NCBI GenBank assembly: GCA_946902985.2
Contig: OX336398.1
Coordinates: forward strand, 234,194,556 to 234,258,555
From: Meconema thalassinum
Lineage: Eukaryota > Arthropoda > Insecta > Orthoptera > Tettigoniidae
DNA: 64,000 nt
Direction: 5' to 3'
Below, piece after piece: positions 22,301 through 33,746 of the stretch. Numbering within the stretch: the stretch's first letter is position 1; the number at the start of each line of letters is the position of its first letter. A program made the translations under genes and the position numbers. The notes beneath the pieces are model-generated. The model was given only the letters and a program-made list of their open reading frames with translations, was not told the DNA's origin and ran no database searches.

Positions 22301-22743
22301 TCTGTGTATCTTTATGTACGCCTATAACTCGTGTTCGGATGCTTGGTGCATCTTAAAATTAGGTATGGTAACCATGAGAGTCAATACACCAATCATTTAT
22401 AAAACTCTTCACCGTACTTTTCATACAGTAGAAGGGTGGATATAGAGAAAAACGTCTCAATATATGCTAAAATATGCGAAATATAAAAATTATCCTGCAA
22501 GGACGACCAAAGCATATGTTGCGCTTCTCAATGTGAGACAGATAATTCGGGAATCTATAAAGGGTCTCCGAAAACTACATTTTAAGGGCCTTAAATTAAC
22601 AGTGTGTGTGATATTCCCAATAAACTAACTTCGTTCTGATAAACTTGATGGAATGACAAACCGCTAACCATTGCACAGTAGCTCAATTGATAATGTCTGA
22701 TGTTAACTACGAACACCGTTCGAAGAAATGGTACTTCTGCTAG
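19375..22743 (+). mobile_element. Helitron-like element (copy C2) with canonical CTAG end
   Basis: The 5' end is TCTAATATATAAAAATGAGA. A segment of about 180 bp is duplicated (19566-19745 and 19746-19925). A second start-like motif (CTCTATATATAAAAAATG) lies at about 19968. The body matches C1. The 3' end is hairpin CGAACACCGTTCG (22709-22721), then CTAG (22740-22743) followed by T, the canonical Helitron terminus. It is interrupted by LINE fragment 20681-21460 and has no helicase gene. Confidence 0.8.
20681..21460 (-). pseudogene. LINE 3' fragment inside Helitron C2
   Basis: The minus-strand frame reads FNAKLKHYCSVIRPEVLHAS, then KLEAKERKILRKILG, NHDLYTHAEKIS and VIRKRRLPFVG. After a frameshift near 21030 it continues GHVKRMSPARLTNRNI and ends in a basic tail. 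This is the C-terminal region of an insect LINE polyprotein. It ends in a (GAAT)n tail at 20676-20700 (ATTC repeats on plus). C1 is uninterrupted at the equivalent position near 10445, and CCTATATTAT-like sequence flanks both sides here. Confidence 0.78.
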
Positions 22744-23443
22744 TTAACAATAAAGATAACTTACAACTATTTATAACTTATTTTTGAATGCAGTATACCG
22801 TAACTAATGTTTTTAATTTATTATTTGTGTGTTGTTAGTCTTCATTTCATTTCAATAAAATGCTAAATATATTTATCAATTTTACTTTTATTTAATTGTG
22901 CAAATGTAGATGTATAAATATTTAGGTGAGCAAAATAAACAATATACAGTACATAAGATTTTTTAAACTTTGATTTTATTGAAAACCAATTAATTCTGGC
23001 GATTAGTTTGGCAAAAATGAACAAATCAAGACAATAGCAGTGCAGCGTTGGAAGTGACTGGGGTTGGGGTACGTAAGAGTTGTCGAGGGGGAGCATTGAC
23101 CTTGACGTGCCTGACTGAGACTGCACTGCGCACGACTGACACGTACGATGGGAACATGGCGCCCGCCATTACCGTTTATTTTTGGCGTACCCCTAACCGG
23201 TTCGTCGCGTACCACCAAGAGGTACGCGTACACCAGGATGGGAATCGCTGCTTTAAAAGGATAGTGGTCTATATATTAACCACCTACAATAATATGAGTT
23301 TGTGGACTATTATCAAAGGTGCTAACAGTTGAAACTTTCAGCCTAATTACAACAACATTTCTTGTAGATGTAATATTTCTGATAAGCAAATATTATATCT
23401 GTCTAGTTTTATGGTGGTGGGTAAAATTTCAATTAGAAAATAT

Positions 23444-24159
23444 TGTTACGTGCCACCCCCCTAGTGGCACTTTTTGTTAACTGGATTACGGTGGCTTGAA
23501 GCACAACACAGATTGTTCCTTTAAATGAAATAATTAACTTTATTGCAGCCAGAAAGATACAGCACTCATCAGTAAATACAAGCAATTATTACCTTACTCC
23601 AGTTTCCTCACAGCGAGAACACTTCCCCTTTCACTTGTCAGTAAGCCGCAGAAGTTAATCCCTCGTAATGAGGTGGCCCCGTGCGTTGGCTGGAAATATC
23701 TGCACTCAGCCTGTCACCGTACTACACACTGTTTCACAATGTACCACAATCACTTCTGTCGCACTGGAAAAACACACTCGTTCAAGACACGGTTCCTCTG
23801 TAGGCTTCTCACTTCCTCGCTGTCAAGAGAATCAGCTTCACTAGGGGTTTCGCAAGTCACCACACTTCTGTCGCTCAGGATAAACGCTCGCAATAGCTCA
23901 TAAAAGCACAACAACAACTGCTTGACGGGTCGCTCTTATATAGCAGGCCGGTGACTCAATAAATGCTTCTAGACCCATCCAGGGTTCACGGCTTCTTGAG
24001 GCTTCCATCGCTGGCTCAGTCACGAATATTCTGGACCAACCCTTTGTCATAGTAGTCCTGTTGCATAAGGCGCACGCAATACACTGGGGGAGAGCAGCCC
24101 AGCCCTGGGGCAGTTGTGACTCATGCGGCGAGCGATGAAACAAACTCACAGCCGTAACA
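23444..24159 (-). mobile_element. Solo LTR (716 bp), second copy
   Basis: It is the inverted homologue of 5363-6050: on the minus strand TGTTACGG to ACGTAACA, with the TATA box (TATATAAGAG, about 23940) and AATAAA (about 23540) kept. The 4-bp ATAT duplication lies at 23440-23443 and 24160-24163. No internal region remains. Confidence 0.86.
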
Positions 24160-24343
24160 ATATGAACAAAAATATTATTATTAAACAATAAAATAAAACA
24201 TTAATATACAAATTAAAATAAAACACACTACAAATTAAAAATTAAACAAAAAGCACACTAAGACTTAAAAGATAATTAAGATTATAAAAATGAAAAGTTA
24301 AAATTATAAAATAATAACTAAATTGATAATTTTTAATATATAT

Positions 24344-25231
24344 GTTCAGGAAAGAACATATAGCCTACTTTCTCCTAAATGCATGGGTATTGTTATAACT
24401 CTTTGTCCTTTTCAAGGAGTACCTATAATTAAATATTGGTTGTAGTAGCTTGTTGAAACACAACGTGTTATACGGATATTGAACATGAATATGAGGTGCC
24501 TTTTGCTAGTGCTACCTCTGTAAAAAATGTTATTCAATTCGGTTTCACCGTGTTTGAATTGATACGGTGAATCGATTTGCACAAATACATGGCCGCTATC
24601 TGCAAACTACTGGGCTGATGACCTTGTAGTTCAGTCAAAAGGTGCTTCACACAAAAAGGTTTGTTGTTGAAAAATTTGGTAGAGATCAAATAATTAGGTT
24701 GGTCGTAATTTGATTCAAGCTTTTAACATTCGGGTGGCCGCCATTCCGTTACCGTCAAGATGGCTGCGATATAAAACATGACGCTGAGGTGTCCTTTGCT
24801 AGTGCTACCTCTGAAACAAATTTCGTTCAATTCCGTTTTACTGTGTTTGAATTGATAGGGGGAATCTATTTTCCCACATACATGTCCGCCATCTGCAAAC
24901 TATTAGACTGATGACCTTGTAGTTTAGTTAAAAGATGCTCGCCATATTTATATATGTTGTTGCAAAATTTGGTATGGATCGGATGATTAGCTTTATCGTA
25001 ATTTGATTTAAGCTTTGAACATATGGGTGGCCGCCATTACGTTTCCCTTTGTTAGTGCTACCTCTGTACCTAATTTCGTTCAATTCGGTTTCTCCGTGTT
25101 CGAATTGATACGGGGGGACATACATTCAGAGTACACACACTCACACACACAGCCAGACACACAATTTTTCGTCCTGTGTTGATGTCATAAGTCTACTTTC
25201 ATTTTTTTTTTTCAAAAATAGAAAGTAGGCT
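24344..25231 (-). mobile_element. Helentron-like element, family B (copy B3)
   Basis: The minus strand starts TAGCCTACTTTC at 25231, followed by the AC/GT microsatellite and about three diverged 293-bp-type units. It ends GGAGAAAGTAGGCTATATG plus an ATGTTC/GAACAT hairpin at about 24346-24366. The terminal CTTGT is not clear. It is oriented opposite to B1 and B2 and is shorter. Confidence 0.78.
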
Positions 25232-25387
25232 AAAAATATTATTGAATATTAAAAATCAAAATCAGAACCAAAATTTGAGTTGAAATAAAAATTCAAATAT
25301 AAAAATTAAGTAAAAATTAGAAATAAATAGGCTTCTCTACAGTATAGAGTGTTAAGCCAACATGATGCATGTCAACCTCGATGTATA

Positions 25388-26560
25388 GTACAGTACAGCT
25401 TGAATGGTTTTGTCCCAAAAACCCTGCCATGGTTGGCTATTTGTAAATCGTTAGAAAATCACAACAAATGCGTAACTCTAAATTTCGGAATAATATGTAG
25501 TATCAGGTTGTCGGAAAACTAAAAAAAATGAAATGCGTTTTTCTCTGAATCTACGTAAAGAAAAGTTTTTTAAACAAAAATGAGAGGAATTGTCACCTAC
25601 AAATTGTCTCATTGAGGTCATGGGCCCAAGGTTGCAGGTTCGTATCCTGGCGCAGTCAGCTGGCATTTGAGGGTGCGCAAATGCGAGGGAGCCGTGTCAG
25701 TAGATTTACTGGCACGTTAAAGATCCCCTTCGGGGCAAAATTCCGGCACCCCGGCGTCTCTAAAGGCCAGGGTAGTTGAAAGGGACGTAAAACCAATAAC
25801 ATTATTATTATCATTGAGGTCATGTCATACGTTTTGAAATGCAGAGGCTAGGTGACGCCAAAGTTTCAAAAAAAGTGTTATTTTCACTTTTTGTCCTAGA
25901 AAAAATGTTTTATTTTTCACAAAAGAGTGAATCAGAAATGTGTACCTCCAAAAATTGTCTGCAACATTTATTTAAACGTTTATTTCCTCCGACTTACCGT
26001 TCCAAAGTTATAGCGCAGCAAATGCAACGCTGCGTAGTCAAGGCTACTATTGTTACTGCGGAGAGAGCGGTGGGCATAGATTAGACCGGGACCGGTGTCG
26101 GACAATTTTCACACTTCGGCAGACTATAACTTTGGAACGGTATGTCGGATGAATAAAATGTTTCAATAAATGTTGTAGACAATTTTAGGAGGAACAAATT
26201 TCTGATTTGCTTTTTTGTGAACAAAACATTTTTTCTAGGACAAAAAGTGAAAAAACACTTTTTTGGAAACTTTGACCCCACCTAGCTTCTGCATTTCAAA
26301 ACGTATGACATGACCTCAATGAGACAAATTGTAGTTAACAATGTCCTCTACATGTTTTGTTTAAAAACTGTTCTATAAACTACGTCTATTCAGGGAAAAA
26401 CGCTTTTCAATTTTTTTGAGTTTTCCGACAAAATGATCGTGCAAATTATTCTGAAATTTAGAGTTAAGCTGTTCTTGTGCTTTTCTAACGATTTACTAAA
26501 AGCCAACCATAGCACGGTTTTTGGAACAAAAGGGGTTTCTTCTGTGCAACTGTACTGTAC
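25388..26560. mobile_element. Foldback MITE with arms of about half a kilobase, TA target (copy M1)
   Basis: Both ends are GTACAGTACAG-type and face inwards. Nearly the whole element is one imperfect inverted repeat around a loop of about 150 bp (about 26010-26130). TA flanks it at 25386-25387 and 26561-26562. A second copy (62384-63365), inverted relative to this one, shows the same ends and the same TA. It is non-coding; the TA target suggests a Tc1/mariner-type transposase acting in trans (inference). A SINE sits in the left arm. Confidence 0.87.
25623..25810 (+). mobile_element. 5'-truncated SINE-E inside foldback MITE M1
   Basis: It matches 763-989 from the B-box onward (GGTTCGTATCCTGG). 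A perfect 14-bp duplication TCATTGAGGTCATG lies at 25609-25622 and 25811-25824. The opposite arm of M1 (about 26300-26325) and copy M2 (about 63105-63130) hold the uninterrupted site. Confidence 0.92.
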
Positions 26561-26964
26561 TAGTAGTCGGTTTACCTTTTTGCTGGTTTTCCATATGGTC
26601 GCATTCCACCTGGGGTAAATTGAAGAGCTGTTTTAATGAGTGAGTTACCTTGCCTTCGATCGGAATGACGCCTAATCTTTGCTCAACATTTGTATTCCAT
26701 TTGATCTTACAATAATCCTGTCAATCCGGGCCTTGATCGGCAGGGGTAGCGGCTTGCAGGTGATAGGGCGTTGCAAGCCCCTAGGGCAGGCTAATGCATA
26801 TTAGGTAAATGATCGACATTGTGTCAATCACTCACGCTGTCTAGCCCTCAAGACCAAGCTGAATATAACATGATTATTGGGCCAGTTGCTGCTACCATTA
26901 GAGCCAGACACTTCTTCTAGAGACCGTGCGCTGGTTCGAATCTAAGGTTCATCCACAATTCCCT
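26561..26964. other. Unassigned spacer
   Basis: No gene was recognised. A B-box-like GGTTCGAATCT lies at about 26933, probably an old SINE head. Confidence 0.4.
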
Positions 26965-27540
26965 ATCCCAAGTCTCAGTTGGTAGCTTCTATGACCAAGG
27001 TCGCGGGTTCAAACCCGGCCGATGTCGTCGGATTTTTAAGAGCGTTAAAATAATTCCTTTTTTCGGAAGGGAAGTAAAGCCAGCGGTCCCTTGTCATAGA
27101 TTTATGGCGTGTAAAAGAACCTTCCACTAATTACACTTCTGTTAAGCTAAATTATAGGTTATATTTGACGAATGCTCTTAGGTTCCAACGTTCGTTGCCC
27201 GGAGTCGACTACGGTGACATTTAGTAATCAAGTTCAGAACTAGTTGTCCTTGACGGTGGCGCTTGGTAGCAAAAGTAGAAACTACTTGAAAATTGAATGT
27301 CTGCATTCCTTAATTGAATTAAAAACAGATTCCACTAATTACACTTGTGTGAAGCTAAATTTTACAGTAGGTTAGAATTGACTAACGCTCTTAAGTTCCA
27401 ACGTTGTCGCCAGGAGCCGAATGTGGTGGCATCTAGTAACCAAATTCAGAACTAGTTGTTGTTGACGGTGGCGTTTGGTAGCAAAAGTAGGAACTACTTG
27501 AAATTTGAATTTCTGCAGTCCTTACTTGAATTGATAGCGG
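26965..27540 (+). mobile_element. tRNA-derived SINE (family SINE-F) with a tandemly duplicated body
   Basis: The tRNA-like head reads CTCAGTTGGTAGC, then GGTCGCGGGTTCAAACCCG. The body segment from TTCCACTAATTACACTT to ACTTGAAAATTGAATGTCTG occurs twice in tandem, about 200 bp per unit. A 5'-truncated copy lies at 44085-44400 on the minus strand. The match continues only weakly at about 28230-28290. Confidence 0.75.
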
Positions 27541-30500
27541 GTAACACACACTAATACTGTACCCATGTGAGTAATCTCGTTGGATAATATGCATCCGCCT
27601 CCAACTAGCATCAGCTCTCAGGCGTGTACGGTAACCCCAATTTTGCAGTGCATATTTTGGATTTGAGGCTAAAAGGTATCAACTCTACAATGATAAGGCA
27701 CAACTCTATTCTAAAACTTTAATTCAGTAAAATAAATCATGGCTTCAAACACAAAACAATACCCAAAAAAGCATAAAATAAAGCAAACAAAATTTTTACT
27801 TCCACAATCCACAAATAAACAAATATGAAATCACAACAAAGTCATAACTAGCCATAATGCTTTACCCTTCTGTGAACTTCACAAGGATATACTAGTGCGC
27901 TGATGCACCTACGACTTCAAAACAACTTTACATTAACATAACAGTCATACAATGTGACTTCTTTAATATTACAACAAGGATTATTCCTTAAACCTCTTTA
28001 TGTTAAACAATTATGTGTGCCGTGCGTGTTTTAATATTTTTCTTCTCACCAATGAAATGCTTTGCATGCATTTACCTATTTGGACGTTGCACCAAAATCA
28101 ACGTGCAACTCCATAATTATGTAAGCTACCCCCTACATATCCTTCAATTATATGGTTTCACCGCATGCTGTCTGTGATTCCTATATAAAACGTTACGTTA
28201 TAGCTTATGTCGGATTGTACGATAGACTGCCTCGCGCTCATGGCGGTTGGCATCTAGTAACCAACTACATGACTTGGTTCCAGTGACAGTACAAATATAT
28301 CATGTAACTATTCGTCAGATAGCTAAATTAATGAACCATCAGGATGAACAATAATTATCCATGTGTTCACAAACCACATGGCTATAATACTCAACATAAC
28401 AATCTCGCATTATATGTCATTTTAACAAGGTCTAGAATCTCTTCCCTTTATAACTTGCCTGAGCGGTTCGAGTGGTTGGCACCGACCCTCGGCTAAAGAA
28501 ATCGCTACACAATAGAAAGTGGGATGGGTCGTTCCACCAATTATCTCGACCTTTCTAAAAGTTTGAAAGCTTCCCTCTCTAAGCAGTGGAGATTTACAAG
28601 ACAAATACTGTGTCCTAACCGACACACATGTTCCCAAAGGATCTTAATTGACTATTATGCCAACAGGTATTGAATGAGCTTTTGTAATTATTCCTACGTC
28701 GAGGATAACGATTAATTAATGGCCTCGCATGGGTCCATTCAACATGAAGGTTCGGGGTTCGTAATGCATGAGCCTGGCGGTGACCGATGTCTCAAGTATA
28801 ATATAGGCGCACAAAACCACTGTCGCCATGAGTTTTCGCTGCCCACGAGCGTAAATAACTCATCATAAGTTCTCGGGAAATCATAGAGCTGCGAGGTGTC
28901 CTTGTTTTCCTCGACTCTTATAAAGATTCCAGCCCGGAACACATTTCAATCCTTTTCTTCAGAGTTAGGGTCCATTCACTAAAACTCCGGAATAAAATAT
29001 CTCCAACAATGTCCACGACATAGGAGAATTCATACGTAGAATAGACTATCCGGCCCCTAATGCTCCATGCTACGACACACCGACCTATAATATTAAGAGA
29101 AATCTAACATTTACTCTATAAGCTTCTCAATTAAGCTGCAAATTCAATTCACTAAAAGCTCTTTCATTCCTGGTATCATTACTGAATATATGCAATATTC
29201 TGATATAAAACTTCTTTTCATAATTACTGAAATGTAATCTCACTGTAACATCTTCCTGCTTAGATTGATAAGTCTTGCAATTAGCGTTAATAATTCTCGC
29301 TTACAACATTTATTTGTTTCCTGATGTGTTCATTCATACACTTAATAACCATTATTATTATTATCATCATTTCTCACTGACATAAATGACCAAAATCATT
29401 ATTTATTATTATTATTGAAAATCTCATTGACATAAATGACCAAATCATTATTTATTATTATTCTCACATAAATTACCAAAATTTCCGACATAGCTAGACG
29501 TTTTAAACTCGAACAATCGCGTTCGTTACATTTACATAACTGATTGCCATTCTTAATTCATAGTGGGAATAGTTACTCCACTTAATGATGCAAATCATCA
29601 TTTCAACTCTATAAAAATCAACTCAATACTGATTAAACATGGAGGATCAGCCTCCTAACTGACTTTTACTGGCATCTATAAGGAATTCACAATACCTTTA
29701 CGGAATCACAGACATGCATCGGTCCATACTTCTACATAATTATAACCATAATTTGTGGGGTACTTACATCTCTATAGGCATCTAAGGTGGCTCCAACCAA
29801 TCATATTCTTCCATGTCGCCCGCCATAATGGGTTTAACGCGACATATTTCTCTTGTTTACACACATTTGATTATACATAATTTCTATCACCAACACGACA
29901 CGTTGCATACCTTTCAGGAAGTTATCACTCCCTAAACATGTGAAACACTTCATCAAACACTACTTTAAATGATATTTTTACATATACATTACACTGAACA
30001 CTCGTCACTTTATACACACTTCAATGCTGAAATTCCCTAGCAGAGATCGAAATTGCAGGTGTCGACGGCATTTTACGTTACCAACTCCTGATTGAAAGTC
30101 TGGTTATCTGCTCTCGGAACTCTCCAACAGTTTTTGTGACGATCATTACTCCTACAGTAAGCGTTACCATCTGGTACTCTCATGGCAATACCAAACACTT
30201 AGTAAAGTTTCTTTAGCGCATTCTATCGTAGTTACACATATACGATTAGTTAATACAATACACACTGCGCTTAATAAAGTTCAACACTTTCACAAATAAT
30301 TATATACAATAATGCTACCGTTAGTCTATACGGTACTTCATAACTGAACACGTCATAGTTCGTGCGGCTGATTATGCCTGTATCACGACTATTATTCATA
30401 CAAACATATTTTCTGTTTCTTTTACACATACCAGTCTTTGTTCGGCGTCTCGATGAATAGATCCGTCATGCGTTTTGCCTTGACGAACTTGCTTCAACCT

Positions 30501-30819
30501 GGCTGTAGCTGACTGAAGTTTCACTCGAAGACTGCACGTAGCTTATTTGAAGACTTCTGTCTGCGGCTTACACGCTGTCTCGTACTGCTGCATATTTGCT
30601 GCATACTGATTGCAACTTATTTCCATTGTGCTACAATTGACAATTGAGTAAAACTGTAACTGGCTGTAACTGCGCTTGGCGGCATGTAGACTGAGCTTGA
30701 CCGCGTCTCGACTGAGCTTCAAGTGAGTTTCAACTGAGTAACTGAGTAACAGAGTAACACTGAGAACAGAGGTTCAACTGAGAATAGAGTAGGACTGAGG
30801 TTCAAGTGAGTAACACTGA
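27541..30819. other. Long AT-rich stretch without recognisable genes
   Basis: No domain-bearing frame was found on either strand; the longest frames are about 70 codons. A short duplication (CATAAATGACC with ATTATT runs) occurs at 29346-29480. The part from about 30432 up to 30819 may be a transcribed leader on the minus strand, downstream of the promoter at 30825-30865. Confidence 0.45.
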
Positions 30820-30824
30820 GAACA

Positions 30825-30865
30825 ACTGAGAGCTCCTCCTGGGGTCTACTCCCTTATATCGGATT
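30825..30865 (-). promoter_or_regulatory. Candidate TATA/Inr core promoter
   Basis: On the minus strand GATATAAGGG is followed by an insect-type initiator, TCAGTT. The A of the initiator is about 31 nt from the first T of TATA, which is the right spacing. Downstream the leader is rich in CTCAGT repeats for about 130 nt. A GACTG/GTATGTG splice-donor match follows at about 30432. It may be an LTR promoter, as in the solo LTR, or a host first exon. Confidence 0.4.
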
Positions 30866-31594
30866 TCCACAGAAAGTAGAGCAACATCTTCCCGCGGAAT
30901 CTTCGCTCCTCTCACAGCATGATTCCGGTCTTCAAACCATGATCATTGTGTTCCTCTCTCTTCACAGGTCCCAAAACTATCTGTGTGCAAAGGAATCGCT
31001 CGTTCAATTAATTTATATTAATTCCTTTCTCCATGGCGTGGGACGCTACCTAACCGGGAACTCCCCGTCAACATCTTCACATCCCTCCGCGAACAATGGT
31101 CGCTTCACAGTCCTTACGCACATCACTAAATATGCACCAATTTCGCATGTAAAAGACTCTAAAATTATCTTCTTGCCAAGATATTCACCTGTGTGCAACT
31201 CTCATCTCGATTCGTTACTCCAATCACGAGTAATCAATGATTTTTCTGGGCATTTCTCCGCCCCTCCTCTACATCTATTCTCCGTCGGGGAATAACTGTG
31301 TCATTTTTCAGGCCTCTCCCCTGCTCCAGACGACATAATGGGGTGACAGAGATGGACGTGGCTCCACTGGGACCAACCCACAATTCTGGGCCGATTAGTA
31401 AATGTCAGCTCTGCCCTCCTCTCTGCTTCAAACCTCCAATAGCTTACACCAAATCGTCTTATAATGATATAATCCGCTCATTATTTCCTACATTATTTTA
31501 ATAAATAACGCCGTTTCATCAAAAATCACACCAGTGATTAAATATACATCTCTTTCGAGGGGTTTTTACCAAGAAACTCCCTGTACATCTCTGG
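30866..31594. other. Unassigned stretch upstream of the candidate promoter
   Basis: Plus-strand frames of 118 and 67 codons (30939-31295 and 31298-31501) show no recognisable domain. Nothing else was identified. Confidence 0.4.
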
Positions 31595-31599
31595 TTCGC

Positions 31600-31805
31600 T
31601 TCCTGGTGGAACCTTTTTACTGAGATCACAGTCTCTGAGAACCATGTTCGATTCCAGTCAGCATAACCCCATCGGGTTCAATACAGCCATCACAATTAAC
31701 ACCGGTTATCAGACAAATTCTACACACACCCAAAGTACACGGGGCTACATGACCGCGTTGTCGCTGCCCCTAAACTGAGGACACAACCAACCAACCAACT
31801 TCAAG
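31600..31805 (+). mobile_element. SINE-like repeat (family SINE-G)
   Basis: A B-box-like GTTCGATTCCAGTC lies at about 31650. The body contains ACACCGGTTATCAGACAAAT and CGGGGCTACATGACCGCG, and the tail is (ACCA)n near 31790. The same body occurs inverted at 42188-42340. The 5' limit is uncertain. Confidence 0.65.
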
Positions 31806-31879
31806 CAGGCAGTTGTTTTTGCTTTCAGAGAGAATACAATTTAGAATTCATTTAGTAAGCATGTGATCACTCATTCTGA

Positions 31880-32545
31880 AAATATGTCCACAAAGTCTGA
31901 AGCAAACAAAGACAGAATCTATAAATTAAAATCATAAAAGCCTATAGAATCACTTGGAACAGGTACAACTAACAATCAATATCTTGGAACACAGAATTAA
32001 AACACTATAACACTATAATTCAACCTGAAGCATTATACACATCAGAAACCCTGAACATTGGAGGTAGATCGCTAGCTAAAAATTGAGAATAACAAGAAAG
32101 GAAAATCGTTAGAAAAATCTTCGGCAAATGAGCAAAGAGGGACTGTGATACCAACATTCCGAGAAATTGTCAGACACTATTAGAAAAAAGACGATTAACA
32201 TTTTATGCACATATTCAAAGAATGGACATTGAAAGACTTACTAAAATGATATTTAATCAAGCCTGCTCATTAATAGCCAGGAATAACTGGACAATAGACA
32301 TTGAAAATGACCATCAAGTATCGCAGTAACAGACGAAATTGTAAGGGAAAGGTCTAGCTTCAGATCGTTGGTGAACAAACATCACTTTGCTGCGAACCCC
32401 CGAATGAGAGCCGCCACTGCCTGGAAAGAATCCTAGTGAGAGAATGAAAAGATTTGGGGAAGAGAAGAAAGATAATTCAAATTCTTCTGTGAGATAGGTT
32501 CAATTGCACTCGTTAGTTGGGCGAAACGTTGTAAATATAATAATA
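31880..32545 (+). pseudogene. LINE 3' fragment (first of three in a row)
   Basis: Degenerate frames give IIQPEALYTSETLNIGGRS, then QERKIVRKIFG and KRRLTFYAHIQRMDIERLTK. It is the same C-terminal region as the other LINE pieces here, with several stops and frameshifts. It ends in an AATAATAATT tail at about 32533-32547. Confidence 0.68.
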
Positions 32546-33085
32546 ATTAAACCCGAGACACTCTACGCCAGCAAGACCTTAAACCTCAACTACAACAGAG
32601 GACCTCGAAAACATCAAAAAGGCGGAGAGAAAAATCATCCGGAAAATCATGGGTCCTAAACTCACAGCTGAAGGATATCGTGTACAATCACAGAGAGATA
32701 CTCCAACATCGAGACGGATTTCCGCAAACGACGACTAAGGTTTTACGGCCACATCAACAGACTGTTTGACGACCAATTAACGAAGAGAATTCTGACGTAC
32801 TTACGAAAATTTAAAGTGACAACAGTCTGGGTTACACATGTCCAAAATGATCTCACTGGTTCCAATATCACACCAGAAGACATCGAAGATAGAATGATAT
32901 TCAGACAAAAGGTACACAAATGGGAAGTTCCACCTGAAGATCGACCAAAGGGAACGGGGAAACGATGGACGGAGGAACCTTGAGGTCGCCATAGCGAAAC
33001 GATGAAGGAGTTTTGGAAGACCAAAAAAACAGCAGATCATAATTTGTTTCATGTGATCCTGTCTAAGCAGCTTAAATAAATAAAT
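32546..33085 (+). pseudogene. LINE 3' fragment (second of three)
   Basis: It begins ETLYASKTLNLN and continues KAERKIIRKIMGPKLTAEGY, then RKRRLRFYGHINRLFDDQ and DIEDRMIFRQKVHKW. At least two frame changes occur. It ends in an AAATAAATAATAA tail at about 33075. Minus-strand frames over this stretch are shadows. Confidence 0.72.
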
Positions 33086-33706
33086 AATAACAAGTGATAA
33101 GACCGGAAGCACTGTATGCAGTGGAATGCCTAACAAACCGCGCAGCTGGCGCGATCGGGAGACTTGAAGTTAAGGAAATAATGATGATGATGATAATTGT
33201 TGTTTTAAGGGGCCTAACATCTAGGTTATCGGCCCCTTAAGGAAATAAAGATCATTAGGAAAGTTCTTGGTCCTAAGTTCACAGATGGAGGTTACAAGCT
33301 CTGGAGTAATTCAGAAATATACTCCCACGCTGAAAAGATCTCAAGTGTAATACGGAAACGGAGAATAACATTCTATTCCCACCTCCTTAGAATGCCAGTC
33401 AGGAGATTCTCCAACCGTCAATTAGCATACTTCCGAGGTTTAAAGGTGATGCCTCTTTGGCTGTTGGAAGTGGATAAGGACTTGCTAAACTTGAAATTTC
33501 TGAATCACATATCCTGCTCAGAACCCCATTGAAACAAAAACTCTGTCTGGTTCATCACGAGGAATTAAAACCCAGCAAAAGATATCTTCACTCGGATGAA
33601 TGGAAGAAATCCCATTCCGAAAGGATGAAGGCGTGGTGGCCTAATAAGAAGGAAAACAGTTGAGATCTCGCGGTCCCTAGTGGCCCCTTCAATAAAAGTA
33701 AAGTAA

Positions 33707-33745
<39 letters not shown>

Positions 33746-33746
33746 T
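33086..33746 (+). pseudogene. LINE 3' fragment (third of three) split by a 56-bp element
   Basis: The frame reads VIRPEALYAVECLTNRAAG, GRLEVKE, then after a 56-bp insert IKIIRKVLGPKFTDGG, SEIYSHAEKISSVIRKRR and FYSHLLRMPVRRFSNRQL. Later stops occur near 33530. It ends in an (AAT)n tail at 33708-33745. Confidence 0.75.
33181..33236 (-). mobile_element. 56-bp mini-element (family H)
   Basis: On the minus strand it begins GGGGCCGATAACCTAGATG and ends in a CATCAT tail. The GGGGCC/GGCCCC ends can pair. A perfect 11-bp duplication TTAAGGAAATA lies at 33170-33180 and 33237-33247. Removing it restores the LINE frame EVKEIKIIRK. It is probably the 3' tip of a longer retroposon. A second copy lies at 41278-41346. 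Confidence 0.85.

Larger units (their letters stand above)
19242..23250. mobile_element. hAT-type MITE split by a Helitron
   Basis: The left end is CAGCTGTCCCAACC with TTTTTTCCTCCCGTACCCC. The right end is the related inverted sequence GGGAATCGCTG, preceded by GTAC-rich sequence. The ends match the general CAGNGGTTCCCAA look of hAT elements. An 8-bp duplication, CTTTAAAR, lies at 19234-19241 and 23251-23258. Without the Helitron at 19375-22743 the element is about 640 bp and non-coding. Confidence 0.82.
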
